A model generated the notes under the pieces. That model had not been told where the DNA came from and ran no database searches. It saw only the letters and a list, made by a program, of their open reading frames with translations. Both the position numbers and the translations under genes were made by a program. Below are positions 42,395 through 43,872 of a stretch of DNA of 43,872 nucleotides, in pieces (positions within the stretch are counted from its first letter, which is position 1; every line of letters starts with the position of its first letter). The stretch is from a virus: positions 1 through 43,872 of IMG/VR virus record IMGVR_UViG_3300017732_000017, one strand, 5' to 3'.

Positions 42395-42705
42395 GCGACG
42401 ATATGCTTGAAGGAATCTTGCGAGTGCTTGCTGCTCTGTCGCCCGAAGTGCCACGTTTAACCTTCGGCAATTGGGAAGTATCTCCTACTGCAAGAGCTTG
42501 TAGTGAAATCCAGTTGTACGGAGATACACGGCCCCCGCGCGATAATTGGGTCGAGCCGTTTGCAGAACCTCCCGCCGAGGATCTCCACCAATGGCCCTCG
42601 AGTTACTTCACCGACTCTGGTGATGACCCCGAGATGCAGATGCCAATGCTCACAGTCTCCTCTTGGGACGCGAGCAAGCGTGGCCGCCAATCTTGGCAAT
42701 CATAA
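42391..42705 (+). CDS. Unknown early protein, GTG start
   Basis: 104 residues beginning at the GTG that overlaps the previous stop (GTGA); an internal ATG at codon 5 is the alternative. Acidic and Pro/Trp-rich in its second half (RPPRDNWVEPFAEPPAEDLH). No motif recognised. A strong terminator starts six bases after the stop. G+C is higher than in the rest of the genome. Confidence 0.65.
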   Translation: MSDDMLEGILRVLAALSPEVPRLTFGNWEVSPTARACSEIQLYGDTRPPRDNWVEPFAEPPAEDLHQWPSSYFTDSGDDPEMQMPMLTVSSWDASKRGRQSWQS

Positions 42706-42710
42706 CATTC

Positions 42711-42750
42711 AGGAGTCTAGTGCCCATCGCGGGTGCTAGGCTCCTTTTTT
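42711..42750 (+). terminator. Intrinsic terminator after the first early genes
   Basis: AGGAG and CTCCT plus CTAGTGCCC and GGGTGCTAG (two wobble pairs) form a ~15-bp stem with one mismatch around ATCGC, followed by six T (42745-42750). A second small stem, GGGGT/ACCCC at about 42775-42788, and a C/A-rich leader follow before the next gene. Confidence 0.9.
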
Positions 42751-42849
42751 CGTATTCAAACCCTATGGTACGGGGGTTAAGACCCCTGCGACCCCACAAC
42801 ATACCAAACAACCTACCCTCCAATAAAGTTCCAGCACTAACTTGATTTT

Positions 42850-43059
42850 ATGAACATAACTAAAGCAGCCAACATCATCGACCTCTACGTCAAAACACTA
42901 TTCAGCGAAGATTGTATCGTCACTATCAAGTCGATCAATCTCGATAACCAAGCCTGCACTGCCAAATTCACAGTAGTTGCAGACCACTTAATCTCCATGC
43001 GACTCAGCATGTCAATAACATCACTAGAACTATTAGAAATCGCCGCATCAAATGAATAA
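42850..43059 (+). CDS. Unknown small early protein
   Basis: 69 residues: a short helix (AANIIDLYVKTLF), a beta stretch (CIVTIKSINL, CTAKFTVVA) and a final helix (SLELLEIAAS). Preceded by a C/A-rich leader with no Shine-Dalgarno. Its stop overlaps the following start by eight bases. No family recognised. Confidence 0.7.
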   Translation: MNITKAANIIDLYVKTLFSEDCIVTIKSINLDNQACTAKFTVVADHLISMRLSMSITSLELLEIAASNE

Positions 43060-43258
43060 CATACCCACATCAGAACTCGAAGCAGAGTTGCGCATTCGTC
43101 GCAAAGCAGCTCTACAAGCTTCAATCAAACGAAACGCCGACACTGTAGCAGATACCGCATGTATACTGCCTGCACTGTTCACCAAATTCACTAACTTCAC
43201 TAAAGAAGTTGGTTCAGAAGTACGTCAACTAGGTAAAGACTTTCGTAACAATGGATAA
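43052..43258 (+). CDS. Unknown small basic early protein
   Basis: 68 residues, helical, basic N-terminal half (LEAELRIRRKAALQASIKR) and a KFTNFTKEVGSEVRQLGKD helix. It overlaps both neighbours by eight bases, which supports translation. No family recognised. A DNA- or membrane-surface-binding helix protein is possible. Confidence 0.7.
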   Translation: MNNIPTSELEAELRIRRKAALQASIKRNADTVADTACILPALFTKFTNFTKEVGSEVRQLGKDFRNNG

Positions 43259-43355
43259 CCTACTACTATTCGCCCTCGTAATATACTTCACTTGGCAGTT
43301 CGCTGCTGGGTACTCGCACAAAGATCACAAAGATCATGGAGATTCTAACTCTTAG
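43251..43355 (+). CDS. 34-residue single-span membrane peptide
   Basis: ATG at 43251 overlaps the previous stop; TAG at 43355 lies inside the next gene. One membrane segment (NLLLFALVIYFTWQFAAGY) is followed by a His/Asp/Lys tail (HKDHKDHGDSNS) that could bind metal. Overlaps on both sides support expression. Confidence 0.55.
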   Translation: MDNLLLFALVIYFTWQFAAGYSHKDHKDHGDSNS

Positions 43356-43572
43356 CCTAATTGCAGGACTCGGTATATTGTTCACTCTTGTGCGCACTGT
43401 GCCGTACAAATTTCTTATCCGTCACCACATCTGGTTCGACATATTCTTCACTGCACTACTGCCGTGGTTATTCGCTGGCAGCTTGCAGGGTATGATGATC
43501 GCCGTGTTCAGTGGCATCACTGTCACTGTCAGTCTTTGTATACTATCTATCTTCACCCCCAAACCAACCTAA
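43336..43572 (+). CDS. Small integral membrane protein
   Basis: 78 residues with three hydrophobic segments: ILTLSLIAGLGILFTLV, WFDIFFTALLPWLFAG and MIAVFSGITVTVSLCILSIF, joined by a short basic loop (VPYKFLIRHH). It overlaps the 34-residue membrane peptide by 20 bases and is followed by a terminator. It may be an early membrane modifier such as a superinfection-exclusion protein, or a holin-like protein; there is no motif to choose. Confidence 0.75.
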   Translation: MEILTLSLIAGLGILFTLVRTVPYKFLIRHHIWFDIFFTALLPWLFAGSLQGMMIAVFSGITVTVSLCILSIFTPKPT

Positions 43573-43592
43573 AGATCAGGGGTCAAACCAAC

Positions 43593-43619
43593 AGCTCCTC
43601 ACTAGTTGAGGAGCTTTTT
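43593..43619 (+). terminator. Intrinsic terminator
   Basis: AGCTCCTCA (43593-43601) and TGAGGAGCT (43607-43615) pair over nine bases around CTAGT, followed by TTTT (43616-43619). It closes the small early gene block. Confidence 0.92.
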
Positions 43620-43634
43620 CGCGACAAAGTTCAG

Positions 43635-43666
43635 ACAGCACTAGCAGGTAGCACAGCACTAGCAGG
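43635..43666. repeat. Short direct repeat, 18-base period
   Basis: ACAGCACTAGCAGG occurs at 43635-43648 and again at 43653-43666, just before the 49-codon ORF. It may bind a regulator or simply be a local duplication. Confidence 0.7.
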
Positions 43667-43681
43667 ACAGTTACAAATTTT

Positions 43682-43831
43682 ATGCGGACAATGCTAGCAA
43701 AGGTACTAGCCTTCTTGCTTCCAGTGTTCATCGAAGCCATGATACAAGTTCTCCGCGACAGAAAGTATCATGAGCAACGTAAACGCTGGCGGCTTGATAG
43801 CTATGACCACAAACAGGACGACCTCGATTGA
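43682..43831 (+). CDS. 49-residue membrane-anchored peptide across the contig junction
   Basis: ATG at 43682, TGA at 43829-43831. A hydrophobic segment (MLAKVLAFLLPVFIEAMI) is followed by a very charged tail (RDRKYHEQRKRWRLDSYDH), the build of a single-span membrane protein with a cytoplasmic tail. Its 3' end lies inside the 123-bp terminal repeat, so the left copy (1-82) shows only the truncated end. The stem-loop at 43816-43847 overlaps its stop. It directly precedes the Ubl gene on the circle. No family recognised. Confidence 0.55.
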   Translation: MRTMLAKVLAFLLPVFIEAMIQVLRDRKYHEQRKRWRLDSYDHKQDDLD

Positions 43832-43872
43832 TGTGTCGGGGTCGTCCCTGACTTTACCCACAACAACAACAA
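43750..43872. repeat. Terminal direct repeat, right copy
   Basis: Identical to 1-123. Joining the two copies gives a circular map of 43,749 bp and a continuous early unit from 41912 through the ends to 11851. Confidence 0.95.

Noticed and set aside
1-43872. CRISPR array, integrase, T7-type RNA polymerase
   Set aside because: No regularly spaced repeats, no tyrosine or serine recombinase motifs and no single-subunit RNA polymerase motifs were seen in any of the plausible genes.

Overview
The window is one complete or nearly complete phage genome assembled as a circle. Bases 1-123 are repeated exactly at 43750-43872, so the unit length is about 43,749 bp. It looks like a short-tailed (podovirus, T7-like morphology) phage of a marine bacterium. 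The virion gene order is portal, scaffold, capsid, tubular tail A, tubular tail B, internal virion proteins, fibre, as in T7. There is no T7-type RNA polymerase, no integrase, no repressor that I recognise and no tRNA gene, so I infer a lytic phage that uses host RNA polymerase. The tiny basic proteins at 13.1-13.6 kb, the fibre repeats and the family A DNA polymerase resemble those of uncultured marine phages as I remember them. The host cannot be named from the sequence.

Layout: two opposed transcription units. The plus-strand early/replication unit starts after a 1.4 kb non-coding region (40540-41911), runs through small unknown genes (41912-43572), crosses the contig ends (49-codon ORF at 43682-43831), and continues from 145 to 11851. 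The minus-strand late unit starts at 40539 (terminase) and runs leftwards to 11831, where the two units meet tail to tail and overlap by 21 bp. The late unit holds terminase, head, tail, internal virion proteins, fibres, an exported Fn3 protein, two small membrane proteins (holin candidates), three tiny basic proteins and a metallophosphoesterase.

The most striking part is 145-3445. It encodes what looks like a full ubiquitin-like conjugation and deconjugation cassette: a 72-residue beta-grasp Ubl, an E2-like protein resembling PRTRC protein B (candidate catalytic C217), an unknown 159-residue protein, a ThiF/E1-like adenylating enzyme (GAGGVS nucleotide loop, candidate thioester C171), and a JAB/JAMM isopeptidase with an exact HxH-x7-SxxD motif. 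These genes overlap one another and the following VRR-NUC nuclease and DNA polymerase genes. The cassette is therefore part of the replication operon, not a plasmid-maintenance (PRTRC) or bacterial defence (Bil/CBASS) locus. A perfect 12-bp hairpin separates the Ubl gene from the enzymes.

The replication module then holds a family A DNA polymerase with 3'-5' exonuclease and Leu at the residue equivalent to E. coli Phe762, a coiled-coil protein, a possible ssDNA-binding protein, an archaeo-eukaryotic-type primase, a compact UvrD-like SF1 helicase, a SNF2-type SF2 ATPase and a lysozyme-like muralytic enzyme. The divergent region at 40.5-41.9 kb is compositionally odd (GC-rich in part) and contains several long complementary segments that suggest a structured RNA leader.
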